A stretch of 64,000 nucleotides of DNA from Pogostemon cablin (GCA_023678885.1 CM042998.1:1491820-1555819); one strand, 5' to 3'; shown: positions 21,623 through 32,776, counted from the first letter of the stretch. Translations and numbers: made by a program. The notes: generated from the letters alone by a model not told the origin.

Positions 21623-22204
21623 TAAGTTTCAAAAGTTTGGTGCACAATATATTTTGCCTTTACAAACACCGGCAAACTAGTTTCATTCCCATCAACAAGC
21701 TTCATATTTCGATTTTGAGGGAGATCGTTGTATATATATATATATATATATATATTTCTTCATTATATATGATGTTGCTCGTATTTCTGATAATTTATAA
21801 AATGTAGATTGTTAATAATTTTTTAAAATAAAATTAAGAAAAAAAATTCATTATTTTTACTGCTTAAATATGAATTTCATTATCCATAGATGGTATGAAA
21901 TGAAGATTGATGTGTGATTTGGAAGAAGGCGGGATCATTGTGGGCCTGTAGGTTGTAAACCAAATTACACTTTCATGAGCAACCAACTTTAAGGGTTTGT
22001 TTGGTTAATTGAAAGGAATTGAAATGGTAATGGTAATGATAGTAGTGATAAATGGTAAATGATATGATTTATAAAATTATGATGTTTAGTAGATGATAAA
22101 AATCACTATCATTACATTAATTCGTTTGGTTTGCTTATAATATCTTTTGGAATAGATTTTTTTTTTAAGAATAACGACTTTTTAGTATTTTGTTTTATAA
22201 CATT

Positions 22205-22784
22205 TCTTATGAATGCAAGCTAGTTTGAACTCCTCTTTGATCACACTCGCACTCTCTATCTTCCTCACTTTCACTCACGTATTGAATCAACACAAGAATG
22301 AATCAAAACTAAGAAAGAAGAGAAGGATGTATGGTGGTTCGATCTTAAAGATCTGCGTCCACTTCTTAAGAAGAGAGATCACTAATATAATTGAGTACAT
22401 GTTACAACTTCTTGATGAAGATGATGAATTAAACTTCTAAACAAAACCTAACTTGCTAAATCTAACTGATATGAATGATGGATGATCATTCTGATGTGTT
22501 TCTGCCTTTTATATCACACATGCACTAAGCAATATCTATCAGCAAGCTTTCCACGTGATTTGTTGGCTTCATTCAATTGCAACTGATCAATTAACTACTT
22601 AAGAATCTTGTCATGTCATCAATCCATCAGCTCAACTTAACACTTGATCCTACAGTCCTCCTTATGCAACCTGTTGATCCTAACTTCTTAACCAAACTTG
22701 GTGTTGAACCAATCATCACCTTCCATATGTATATTTGTTGATTTATGCCACACACACGTATGCATGCATGGTCTATATACAACA
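22205..22784 (-). mobile_element. Solo LTR (copia family of the 43674 element), antisense
   Basis: Read on the minus strand it starts TGTTGTATATAGACC and ends GCATTCATAAGA. It shares gttcgatcttaaagatc, gatcatccat and gagtgtgatc with the LTRs at 43674-44258 in the same order. At 580 bp it nearly equals their 585 bp. Flanks ACATT (22200-22204) and CCATT (22785-22789) fit a 5-bp target duplication with one difference. The open frame at 22213-22440 falls inside it and is not a gene. Confidence 0.75.
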
Positions 22785-23092
22785 CCATTAAAATAACTAT
22801 ACACTTAAGAATTCTATACTCACACATTTAAAGAGAGTATACTAGAAGACACAAATTTATCCAAAGCAAAATCCAATTTCAACATATCTTTCTTTACCTC
22901 CCCTTCGACCTCAATTTACTATTTTTTCAAAAATTAATATCATTTCAGTACCTAGTTATATGGGCATGCATTCTTAGATAAACCCTTAAAACTTGGGCAC
23001 ATAAAGAAAATTAAAAAGTTTGGATGGGCAAGTTTCCCTAAAAATATTTATTTATTTTAATTTTATTTTATTTAAAGAGTGGGCATTTTTTT
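22785..23092. other. Spacer, nothing recognised
   Basis: AT-rich DNA between the solo LTR and the next element; no coding sequence or clear repeat. Confidence 0.4.
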
Positions 23093-24300
23093 TAAGGCAA
23101 AGGGTCAATTTGACCCTTCAATTTATTCCTCAAGATCAACTAAGCCCTCCATTTTATACTTTGTTCATTTAACCCTTTACCTTATTAGTTTGGATCAATT
23201 AAACCCTTTTTTTTTTTAAAAGTATCTATTAAACCCTTTGTTTTATACCATTGAAATAACTATACACTTAATCTATTATTTTAGTTATTCAATCCTTTTT
23301 TATATAACAAATATATTGAATATAGTCTCTATATATCTATTAATAAAACATAAGACACTCTACATCTGTTTCTAATATCCAGCCTAATTTTCTTGAACTT
23401 TCTTCCCTTCTTTTTTTATTTTTTATTTATATTTAGCTATTATAATCTTCTTCTTTTATTTTATTTTTATTTAAGTTATTATCATTATTATTGTTAAAAT
23501 ATTATTATTATTATTATATATTTTTTATAAAAAAAATGTAATTCGAGTGGTTACGTTATTTTTAATTTTCTGTTTTTGACTTTTTTTACTTCCACTTATT
23601 TGACATACATATATTAAAATAAAATTATATATTATAAAATATTAAATATAAAATAATAACACTTTATAAATAATACATATAAAAGATAAATGTGATAATA
23701 TTAGTGATAATAATTTTAATAAAAGTGATACATAATTAAGAAAAATGTGATAACTGTCAATTAAACTATTTCATTAACAAGTTATATAGCGAATGAAAAG
23801 TTACAACATTTTTAATAAAAAAAAACTCAATAAAACAAAAGTGATAACCATGCATTTAATTAAATTATTTAATTACCAATTCATATGACAAATATATTTT
23901 TTTTTAAAAATAAAAGTGATATCAAATCAAGAAAAAGCGATAATCATTCCATTAAATTATTCCGTTAGTAAATTAATTAAATAATAAAATTAAAATTTTT
24001 ACCAACAAAATATTTCATTAATAAAAAATATTTTTTTCTAGTAGAACAAAGTACAAATGCTACGAGTACTTATTTATAGAACAAAATAATAATAATAATA
24101 ATAAATAAATAAATAAATAAATCACCGCTGCGAGCCTATATGGAGGGTCAAAGAGATATTTATTTTTAATTTTTAAGAATAAAGGTGACATTTGATCTAT
24201 AAAAAATAGAAAAGGGGCTTGTATAAAGAAAAAAAATTCAATAAGATGCTAATTTGATCCATAAAGTACCCTTTATTTGATCCTTTGCCCTTTTTTTTTT
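23093..24300. mobile_element. Non-coding element with inverted ends in front of NLR-5
   Basis: The left end AAGGCAAAGGGTCAATTTGA is matched in inverse by the right end (tttgatcctttgccctt), each beside a run of T. The interior is AT-rich, with repeated 'aaccctt' and 'gtgataa' words and no coding capacity. The right end lies about 120 bp before the NLR-5 start codon, so this element supplies or displaces its promoter. Family unknown. Confidence 0.5.
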
Positions 24301-24421
24301 AATATTGATGATACCTCTTGGAGCAAACTGGTGGCGGAGAGTATCATATTTTAACGAAAGTAACACTATAACCCATGTCCTCTCGTCGAAAATATCCACA
24401 GTAAGCTTACTCAATCCAGAA

Positions 24422-26931
24422 ATGGCGTTTGCTGCTCCCGTCTCGCTTCAGCAAACCACTGATCTCCTCCTGAATCATGATAAGTATTTCATTTCGGTTG
24501 ATGAAAGAGATCTAATAGCATCCATCCGAGAATACGTTACTTTCTTGATATCCTTCCTTGAAGATTTCCCCGAGAAACCCTTCCGTTTGGAAGGAAAAAT
24601 CAGGGATTTGGCTAATGAAGCAGAAGATCTTATTGAATATTTAATGTGGAATCAGTTTCGGATAAATTGGTGGAGTATTGGGCTATCAAGAGATGTACTC
24701 GAACAGCAGCTGATACGGGTAAGAGAGAAAATTGGTACAATCGCTGGAGATTTGATGGATGATCGACCTGCTGCAGTTTCATCATCAAGAGTTTCACCTG
24801 CGTCCAAAATTGATGTGGTGGTTGGTTTAGATGACGATCTGCTGGAAATTAAGGGTCGGCTTCGTGGGGAATCATCCAAACTTGAAGTAATCCCAATTGT
24901 AGGGATGGGAGGGATTGGTAAGACCACTCTTGCTCAAAATGCCTACGATGATGCTTTAGTAATGGAGTATTTTGATATTCGTATTTGGGTAACAGTATCG
25001 CAAGATTCTAGTGTTGATAGAATTCTTTCAACCCTCCTAGCCTCAATAAATTTGTTCAAAGAACAAATATTAGAAGATAAGGCTGAAAATGTGTACAAAA
25101 CCTTGAAGGGTATGAGGTATCTGATTGTAATAGATGACATTTGGAGCACGGATACTTGGGATGATTTAAGGCATATATTCCCAGATGACGACAATGGAAG
25201 CAGAATCATATTAACTTCCAGGCTATCAGAGGTAGCTGCTTATGCCAGTTCAGGTAGCCCTGTTCATGAGATGAAGTTTATGGATGAGAAACGAAGTTGG
25301 GATTTGCTCAAGCGGAAGGTGTTTGAAGAGGGTAAAGATTGTCCTCCTTAATTGGAAGACATTGGGAGAGAGATTGCACGACGGTGTTGGGGGCTTCCCC
25401 TTGCTGTTGTACTGGTTGCTGGAACCCTGTCCCTGTCCATAGATGCTGCTAAGACTCGAGATTCATGGAAGAGAATTGCCGAAAATGTAAATTCTGCTGT
25501 TGCTGGGAAATTAGACGAGATATTGTCTTTGAGTTACGGGCTCTTGCCTCATCATTTGAGGCCGTGTTTTCTGTTTATGGCTGGCTTCCCAGAAGATGAT
25601 ACTATTTACGTCTCGGAGCTCATCAAATTGTGGGTAGCTGAAGGTTTCTTGAAACATCAAAATAGATATAAAAGCTTGGAAGATGAGGCGGAAGAGTATC
25701 TAGTAGATCTAGTCAATAGAAGTCTAGTTTTGATAAGTAGTAGGAAGAGTAACGGTAACATCAAGAGTTGCAGGCTCCATGATCTTGTACGAGAGATGTG
25801 CGTAAGTAAAGCCCAGGAGGAAAAGTTTCTTGTGACAGATAGTTATGTTCTTCCAGAAAGGAGAATATGTGAGCATCGTCGCATAAGTATTGATCATTCT
25901 GATTTAAATGAGACATGGAGTCCTACAATTCACACTGTCTTATGCTTCCAAAACATTAAGGAATTTTCTTCACTAGAGTTTGTAGAGAACTTTAGACTAC
26001 TGAGGATATTAGACCTGATGTGCTACCATCACGTGAAAGCCCCATCCCAAGTATTTGAGTTGTTTCATCTAAGGTACCTTGCTCTAGGATTGCGCAATAA
26101 GATTCCTGCAGATATTTCAAACCTAGAGAATCTTCAGACATTAATCATTCGTCCTTGGGGATATTTAAGGGCATCAGCATCAATGGCATCATATTTGCCC
26201 CTGGAAATTTGGAGTATGCCTCAGTTAAGGCATCTTTTGTTCACTGATTTATCCTACATGTTACCTTATCCAGCACATGGACCAGCTCTAATGCCTCTAC
26301 TAAACTTGCAAACGCTTACTGGCATAGCAAGTTTTGTATGCAGCATACGGATCCTCGAAATGATTCCAAATCTCAAAAAACTGGGAATTGTTTATTATAG
26401 TAATCAAGAACATCACGATCTTCACAATCTTGTACATCTGAATCAGCTAGAGAAGTTGAAAATAACTGCATCTGAGAGTTTTTCTTGGCAAGGACATTAT
26501 CCTGTTTTCCCAAGGACGCTAAAAAAGTTAACCTTAGATGGAGGGCGTCTCCCCTGGCAAGATATGAGCATTGTTGGTTCGTTGTCCAATCTTGAAGTGC
26601 TTAAACTAAAGAATCACGCCTGTCATGGCTGTATATGGGAAACGACCGACGAAGAGTTTCCTCAGCTCAAATTTCTGCTTATTGAGAACTCAAGTCTCAA
26701 ACAATGGATAACTAAAGCATTCATTTCCCAAGACTCAAGTGTCTAAGGATTAATAGTTGTCGGTATCTACGAGAGATTCCAGATGCTATCGGAGAAATAT
26801 CAACACTTGAAATGATTGAGGTGGATTCTCAGATTGAATCTCTGGTGAACTCAGTTAAATGGATACAAGAGGATCAACGGAACTATGGAAATGATGCCCT
26901 TCAAGTTCGTTGCAACCTGTCCGACCAGCAG
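24422..26931 (+). pseudogene. NLR-5: full-span CNL with one nonsense codon and one 1-bp deletion
   Basis: R1-like CC-NB-ARC-LRR. The start is the ATG at 24422 (MAFAAPVSLQQTTDLLLN); the frame is open upstream to 24305 but paralogues begin here. P-loop GMGGIGKTT from residue 161, kinase-2 VIDDIW with Asp 238, a stop TAA at 25349 where paralogues have Glu (CPPELED), then the same frame continues: GLPLAVV, FPED, LWVAEGF, LHD at residues 452-454 and LRRs. A single G is missing near 26712 (actaaagc for actgaaagc), shifting the frame to a stop at 26746; the correct frame resumes to YGNDALQV. CAG/GTTAGA at 26929 looks like the usual donor. Only two lesions separate it from a full gene; an individual carrying other alleles may have it intact. 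Confidence 0.9.
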
Positions 26932-27055
26932 GTTAGATATTTTCTAAATGTTATGTTGATTTATGCTTTATTTAAAATACACACGTTTATAGAAACAAAT
27001 ATTAATGCATAATACATGTATAAATATTGATTCAAAGTTAACAACTCTTAGACAT

Positions 27056-27228
27056 TTAGGAGGTGATTGGGTGGGGTAACGGGTGGGGTTTATGGGAATG
27101 GAGGTAAATTGATTCCCATTGTTAATGATTGTTTATCTATTGAAATTCTCAGATCATTTTCATTGAAATTCTCCCCACCCTTCAATTACTTTCAATTCCA
27201 TTGTGATTGGTCACCTTAGCGGCTTATT
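27056..27228. mobile_element. Possible small inverted-repeat element
   Basis: GGAGGTGATTGGGTGGGG on the left is loosely mirrored by ccattgtgattggtcacctt on the right. Length is about 170 bp with no coding sequence. It could be a hAT-like MITE; weak support. Confidence 0.3.
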
Positions 27229-27912
27229 CATTTTCTGATGTTAAAAGAGTTTTATTTGGTGGTAAATTCTTGGAGCCATGTACTGAAAAAACCAAAGGTT
27301 TTAAAGATTCGGCAGTTTTTTAAGAAATTGACATGAGAATGACTTTTGTGATTTTGTTTTGCCCACTAGATTTTATATTTTTAAAACTGAAGATAGTACT
27401 CTCAACAGAAATGAAGAAGAAGCTACAGTAATAAGCGTACGCTTCTTTTGGGAATAAGAAAACTGTGGAAAATAATTCAATGAAATCATGTGATTTGTGA
27501 GAATTCCACTGTTATTAACTTCAAGCTCTTAAACCTGCAGCAGGAAATGAGACAAGATGAATATCGGGGAAGAAAGTGGAGGAGTAAAGAACTTAGATTT
27601 AGTAGGAGGAGTAGAAGAGACAAAGGAGAAGATTGGAGAAAGAGTTGAATGAGAAAGGTTAGAGAACATATGTATTTTTTGAATGACTTTTCATCCTTCT
27701 TCAGTATTCCTTCATGCTCTCCTCTTCTGCTCTAACGGTTTTCTTTCTCCACAGGTAGTAGTATCCGAGCGCAATAGTGTGACAAGTGGTCCTTTGTAAG
27801 TATATTTGTACAACCTCTTCGGCAGCTTGCAGAGTTCAGCATTTGTATGTGCGAACCCAAGTTGACTTCATTAGATGAAGAAAACTCGATAACAGTGAAA
27901 GTACCCCCACAA
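27229..27912 (+). other. 3' flank of NLR-5 with a candidate terminal exon
   Basis: Behind a pyrimidine-rich acceptor-like site ending cctgcag at 27540, an open stretch of 36 codons (27541-27648) starts QEMRQDEYRGRKW and is rich in Arg and Lys, ending TGA. It would join in phase 0 to the NLR-5 donor at 26931. It does not resemble the terminal exon at 11474, so it may be chance. The rest of the interval holds nothing I recognise. Confidence 0.3.
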
Positions 27913-28380
27913 ATGGCTGTGCTGCGCTTGTTTCACTTGAACAGACCACATATCTTGTCCTTAATCATAACAGATATTCCATTTCTGTTAGTGAAAGAGA
28001 ACAAATTACATCCATCCGTGAATACTTTATTTGCCTGATACCTTCTTTGATGATCTCCCTGAGAATTGGAAGGAATTATCAGGGATTTATCTCATGAAGG
28101 TGAAGATCTTACTGAGTATTTTATATGGAATCAATCTAGGGGGAATTGGAGAGTTCGGCTATCAAGAATTGAAGTTGAGCAGCAGCTGAAACTAGTAAGA
28201 GGGAAAATTGGTCCAATTATATACTGTAGATATAACCTGCTACAGTTTCAACATTGAGAATAGCTACGGTGAAAAATGATGTGTTTATTGGTATTTGGTT
28301 TAGATGTCGATCTATTAGCAATAAAGGATCGGATTTATGGGGAATCATCCTAACTTAAAGGTTTTCCCAGTGGGGTATGT
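27913..28380 (+). pseudogene. NLR relic: CC domain to start of NB-ARC
   Basis: It begins at an ATG (27913) where atggctgtgctgcgcttg corresponds to the MAYAALVSL start with a short loss. It continues in shifted pieces through the CC domain (ERIT/ERE-like QITSIR, DDLPEN, IRDLSHEGEDLTEYFIWNQS, LSRIEVEQQLKLVRGKIG) to LAIKDRIYGESS and a worn P-loop approach at 28380. It is closest by eye to NLR-4. The P-loop and everything beyond are absent; repeats follow. Confidence 0.8.
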
Positions 28381-28897
28381 CCATCCACACCATGTGAAAC
28401 ACAAGATACGATGGAACATGGACTGGAATAGTTGCCTCCCCAACTCAATATCATATATGTTGATTTGATTTGTTGATTTTATTTGTGTTTAGACAAAACA
28501 AAAAAAAAATATAGGGTGATTCTGTCAAAAATAATATATACAGGGTGATTCACTCCCACTTTCCTATCTCCATCCCTTCCAAAAATCTCAGGTTTAATGT
28601 ATACTTTCTCTGAAATTCATAGTCTCTTATCCCAGGTTTAGGTTTAATGTGTATTCTTTCCGTCCCATTCAAAATGTCTCTTTGTTCATTTTGGTTACAT
28701 TTTCTTTTTTCCATACATGAACCCACATCCACCTAATACAATTAATATATGGATAATAAAATTATATATTTAATAATAATATTCCTTAATACATCTTTAT
28801 TACTTATTAAAAAAACTCAGCCTTGCTTTTAGGTTTTTTATTTTTTATTTTTTAACTTTGTCAAGTCATCAAAAACCTCCCCGAGGCCTAAATCCTA

Positions 28898-28970
28898 ATG
28901 TACGTTACGTTTGCTGGCCATCTATCTATCACTTTTTACTTCTACTATCAAGAAAGTCAACTTCATTTAT
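28898..28970 (+). repeat. Orphan copy of the NLR-6 5' leader
   Basis: About 70 bp (ggccatctatctatcact, tctactatcaagaaagtcaa, cttcat) match 30078-30147, which lies directly before the NLR-6 start codon, with a handful of changes. No receptor follows this copy; a MITE complex does. Confidence 0.75.
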
Positions 28971-29170
28971 AAAGAGTTGATATTAGGTGCAAGATGCATT
29001 CTATAATTTTTTATTCCCTCCGTCCATCTTTCATTTATTCGTTTACTATTTACACGTGGATTAAGGAGTATTATTATTTAATATTTAGTGGGTAGTTATA
29101 TTAGTAGAATATGTAGGTCTCATCCATAAAGAGTTGATATTAGGTTCAAGATGCATTCTATAACTTTTTA
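28971..29170 (+). repeat. 157-bp tandem duplication including half a MITE
   Basis: The word aaagagttgatattagg starts at 28971 and again at 29128. Both copies run through aagatgcattctataa into the MITE left end tccctccgtccatc. The first copy of the MITE stops at about 29124, so the duplication captured only its left half. Confidence 0.8.
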
Positions 29171-29401
29171 CTCCCTCCGTCCATCTTCCATTTATCCGTT
29201 TACTATTTACGTGTGGATTAAAGAGTATTATTATTTAATATTTAGTGGGTAGTTATATTAGTAAGATGTGTAGGTCTCATATTTTAATTGTAATTGTAAT
29301 AGTGGGTGGTGGATCCCATATGTCCAAAAATGAAAATAGATAGATTAAGAGTGGACGACCCAAAATGCAAAAATAGATAGATTGACAGTGGACGGAGGGA
29401 A
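29171..29401. mobile_element. Stowaway-like MITE
   Basis: CTCCCTCCGTCCATCTTCC begins after TA; AGTGGACGGAGGGAA ends before TA. Full-length relative of the half copy at 29014-29124. Confidence 0.75.
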
Positions 29402-29434
29402 TATTCTATTTTGTATATATGTTATTCTATTTTG

Positions 29435-29694
29435 AAAGTCCACTTACAAGATATACATTTCACTATTCTTGGCGTCCGCTTCAAATGTATCAATTTCCTC
29501 TATTTAGTAAAGAAAGTACACCATATGACTCACCACTTATCTCACCATATGGCCCACCACTTATCTATAATACAACTACCCACTTTACCTATAATAACAA
29601 TACTCCTTAATCCACGTGCAAAAAGCAAATAATGACCTTAGAATTGTCCACATGCAAACAGCAACATGTTGCCTTGTAAGTGGCCGGAGGGAGT
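29435..29694. mobile_element. MITE with GTCCACTTACAAG ends
   Basis: The left gtccacttacaag and right cttgtaagtggccggaggga are inverted repeats of about 13 bp. The interior resembles the MITEs around it (taatccacgtgcaaaaagc). Non-coding. Confidence 0.6.
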
Positions 29695-30077
29695 AGCATT
29701 CATATGTATATAACTTTTTATTTAATAGTGTATACATATTTTTTAATAATAATATATTTTTTACACTAAATTTTTCATTAAAAAATAACAATTAATTTGT
29801 ATAGATTTTGTTTATGATTATATATATTTTTATTTACATCCGTATACGATTTTAAAAGTGGGCGCGTGCCGGTGCGGATTCCTTCGAAGAGAGAGATATT
29901 TTTGAACTAACCCTTTGTTCTTATTCTACCGCTTTAGAGTAGCTTTAACAATAAGCAAGGAAGAGCTATTAGAGATAGATTCTTGGTAGTGAGCGCACTC
30001 AATAGATTTTGAGATTCCTGTTCAGCAGCCCTGAGTTCTTGCTAGTTTTCACTAATACAATTAGGTGCTCGGGTACA

Positions 30078-30147
30078 CTGTATGTTTCGTTTGTTGGCCA
30101 TCTATCTATTACTGTTTACTTCTACTATCAAGAAAGTCAACTTCATC
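30078..30147 (+). promoter_or_regulatory. NLR-6 leader segment
   Basis: A pyrimidine-leaning stretch immediately before the NLR-6 start codon. It has a second copy at 28898-28970, so it was part of a duplicated receptor unit. It probably corresponds to the 5' untranslated leader or core promoter; no TATA box is assigned. Confidence 0.45.
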
Positions 30148-30169
30148 CAAAGAATCCTCTGAAACAATT

Positions 30170-32776
30170 ATGGCAGCTTATGCTGCTCTTGTTTCCCTTC
30201 AACAAACCACGGATCTGATCCTAAATTATGATAAGTATTATTCTATTTCTGAGGAGGAAAGGGAACATATTTCCTCCATCGGTGAATACGCGAGTTTCCT
30301 GATCTCTTTCCTTGAAGATCTCCCGGAGAAAGCCACCCGTTTGGAAGGTAAAATCAGGGATTTAGCTAATGAAGCGGAAGATCTAATTGACCATTTTATG
30401 TGGAGTCAGTATCGGATCAATTGGTGGAGTATTGGGCTATCAAGAGTTGAACTTAAACAGCAACTGAAACGACTGAAAGAGGAAATTGGTTCAATGGCTG
30501 GAGATATGATGGATGATCGACCTGCTGCGGTTTCATCGTCAAATGCTGTAACTAAGGGCGAAACTGATGTTGTCATTGGTTTGGATGATGATTTGAGAGA
30601 AATAATTGGTCGGCTTTATGGGAATTATTCTGCACTTGAACTCATCCCAATCGTGGGTATGGGTGGCATAGGTAAGACTACTCTTGCTCGAAAAGCTTAT
30701 GATGATTCATTAATAATTGAGCGTTTTGATATTCGTGTTTGGATCACTGTGTCCCAAGATTATAAAGTTGATGAAATTCTTTCAAGACTTCTTGAATCAA
30801 TGAAAATGTTGGAATTTGTGGGGGAAGATAAATGTTTTATTGCAGAAAAAGTGTACAAAAGCTTGAAGGGAAGGAAAATGTTGGAATTTGTGGGGGATTA
30901 TAAACGTTTTATTGCAGAAGAAGTGTACAAAAGCTTGAAGGGAAGGAGGTATCTGATTGTAATGGATGACATTTGGAGCACGGATTCTTGGGATGATTTG
31001 AAGTGTATATTCCCAGATGACAAGAATGGAAGCCGAATTATGTTAACTACTAGGCTATCTCATGTTGCTGCTTATGCTAGTTCTGGTTGCCCTGTTCATG
31101 AGATGAAGTTCATGGATGGGAATGCAAGCTGGAATTTGCTCAAGCAAAAGGTGTTCTCAGAAGATGAAGATTACCCTCATGAGTTGGAGGTTATTGGGAA
31201 AGAGATTTCAAAAGGGTGTGGAGGGCTGCCACTTGCTGTAGTACTGGTTGCAGGAATTCTGTCAACAATTGTTCAGACTAAGGATTCGTGGATGAAAATT
31301 AAGCACAAATTGAATTCAGTTATTGGTGAACAATTAGGCAAGATCCTATCTTTGAGTTATATGGTCTTACCTCATCATCTGAGGCCATGTTTTCTTTTCA
31401 TGGGAGGCTTTAGGGAAAAGCATACTATTCATGTCTCTAGGCTCACAAAATTATGGGATGCTGAAGGCTTTTTGAAACATCACGACAAATGTAAAAGCTT
31501 GGAAGAGACAGCAGAGGAGTGTGTGGAGGATCTAGTGAAGAGAAGTCTTGTTTTGATCACGAGTAGGAAGAGTAATGGGAAAATCAAGAGTTGCAGGCTC
31601 CATGATCTAGTACGAGACATGTGCATTAGGAAAGCTGAGGAAGAGAAGTTCCTTTTAATGAATAATTATGCTCTTGCTAACATGAGAAAAGATGAGCGTC
31701 GCATTGGTAACTATTGTAGTGATGATATTTGGGGTCCAAACATCCGCACCATTTTATGCTCCCAAAGCACTGAATATTCTTCCTTAGACTTTGTGGTGAA
31801 CTTTAGATTTCTGAGGGTATTGAATGTCATGCATTGTTATTACGAGGAACTCCATCCCCACATATTTGAGTTGTTTTATTTAAGGTACCTTGCTGTTGGT
31901 TTGCGCCATGAGATTCCTGCAGGCATATCTAAACTTGAGAATCTGCAAACTTTAATCATTTGTCGAAGGAGTATATCAATGGCTATATATTTGCCAATGG
32001 AAATTTGGAGAATGCAACATTTAAGGTATCTTGTTTTCACCAATTTTCGGTTTATGTTACCCTATCCAGCACATGAACCAACTCTATTTCCTCTTCATAA
32101 CTTGCAAACGCTTTCGGGTATAGCAGTTTCAGTATGCAGCCAAAGTATCCTGGAAATGATCCCAAATCTTAAAAAACTGGGAATTTTCTATTATAATTGT
32201 GAAGAGCATCATCACCAACTCCAAAATCTTGTGCATCTGCATCACTTAGAAAAGTTGAAAATAACTTCACCAGTGAGTTTTTCTTTGCAAGGGAAATGTC
32301 CTGTATTTCCAAGGAGACTTAAGAAGCTGAGCTTAGACGGAGGGCGACTCCCTTGGAAGGATATCAACAGTATTGTTGGCGCCTTGTGTCATCTACAAGT
32401 GCTTAAACTGAGGAACAGCGCCTGTGACGGGGAAACGTGGGAAACGGCTGATGGCGAATTCCGTCAACTCACATATCTGCTACTTGAGGGATTGGATCTC
32501 CAGTATTGGATAACTGAAAGCATTCATTTCCCAAGACTCAGACGCCTTGTACTTAACCATTGTCGGTATTTTAGTGCGATTCCGGACAGTATTGGAGAAA
32601 TAGCAACACTTGAAATGATTGAGGTGGAAACTCGGATTGAATCTCTAGTGAAGTCAGTTAAACAGATACAAGAGGATCAACGGGATTTCGGAAAGTTCGC
32701 CTCGGGTATAAGCAGAAGACTGTTGGAGAGCAGTGGGACTACATGCCGTGATCGAGGAAGCCATACCCAGTGTTAA
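30170..32776 (+). CDS. NLR-6: intact CC-NB-ARC-LRR receptor, 868 aa
   Basis: The only uninterrupted full-length receptor frame in the window. The start is ATG 30170 (MAAYAALVSLQQTTDLILN), since all paralogues begin there; 35 upstream in-frame codons are leader. Domains: CC, residues 1-150; P-loop GMGGIGKTT 163-171; kinase-2 VMDDIW with Asp 266; GLPLAVV from 352; LHD 477-479; LRRs from about 500 to 860. Oddities: an in-frame 72-bp tandem duplication (30803-30946) adds 24 residues just before kinase-2; the FPED-region motif reads GFREK and LWVAEGF reads LWDAEGF; the C-terminus leaves the family pattern after QRDFGK, where about 12 bp (GNDALQV region) are lost, ending in a novel tail. Expected role: cytosolic sensor of a pathogen effector. 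Activity is uncertain given the altered motifs. Confidence 0.9.
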   Translation: MAAYAALVSLQQTTDLILNYDKYYSISEEEREHISSIGEYASFLISFLEDLPEKATRLEGKIRDLANEAEDLIDHFMWSQYRINWWSIGLSRVELKQQLKRLKEEIGSMAGDMMDDRPAAVSSSNAVTKGETDVVIGLDDDLREIIGRLYGNYSALELIPIVGMGGIGKTTLARKAYDDSLIIERFDIRVWITVSQDYKVDEILSRLLESMKMLEFVGEDKCFIAEKVYKSLKGRKMLEFVGDYKRFIAEEVYKSLKGRRYLIVMDDIWSTDSWDDLKCIFPDDKNGSRIMLTTRLSHVAAYASSGCPVHEMKFMDGNASWNLLKQKVFSEDEDYPHELEVIGKEISKGCGGLPLAVVLVAGILSTIVQTKDSWMKIKHKLNSVIGEQLGKILSLSYMVLPHHLRPCFLFMGGFREKHTIHVSRLTKLWDAEGFLKHHDKCKSLEETAEECVEDLVKRSLVLITSRKSNGKIKSCRLHDLVRDMCIRKAEEEKFLLMNNYALANMRKDERRIGNYCSDDIWGPNIRTILCSQSTEYSSLDFVVNFRFLRVLNVMHCYYEELHPHIFELFYLRYLAVGLRHEIPAGISKLENLQTLIICRRSISMAIYLPMEIWRMQHLRYLVFTNFRFMLPYPAHEPTLFPLHNLQTLSGIAVSVCSQSILEMIPNLKKLGIFYYNCEEHHHQLQNLVHLHHLEKLKITSPVSFSLQGKCPVFPRRLKKLSLDGGRLPWKDINSIVGALCHLQVLKLRNSACDGETWETADGEFRQLTYLLLEGLDLQYWITESIHFPRLRRLVLNHCRYFSAIPDSIGEIATLEMIEVETRIESLVKSVKQIQEDQRDFGKFASGISRRLLESSGTTCRDRGSHTQC
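30803..30946 (+). repeat. In-frame 72-bp tandem duplication inside NLR-6
   Basis: Two copies begin at 30803 and 30875 with aaaatgttggaatttgtggg and end at cttgaagggaagg. They differ at only a few bases (gaagataaatg versus gattataaacg). They encode KMLEFVGEDK and KMLEFVGDYK followed by the VYKSLKGR segment that normally occurs once. Confidence 0.95.

Noticed and set aside
22213..22440. 75-codon frame with a hydrophobic start
   Set aside because: It lies wholly inside the antisense solo LTR and matches the LTR of the 43674 element in nucleotide sequence.
30065..30169. Hydrophobic N-terminal extension of NLR-6 (35 codons, signal-like)
   Set aside because: All paralogues start at MAYAAL; the extension corresponds to leader DNA that is also present as a non-coding copy at 28898.
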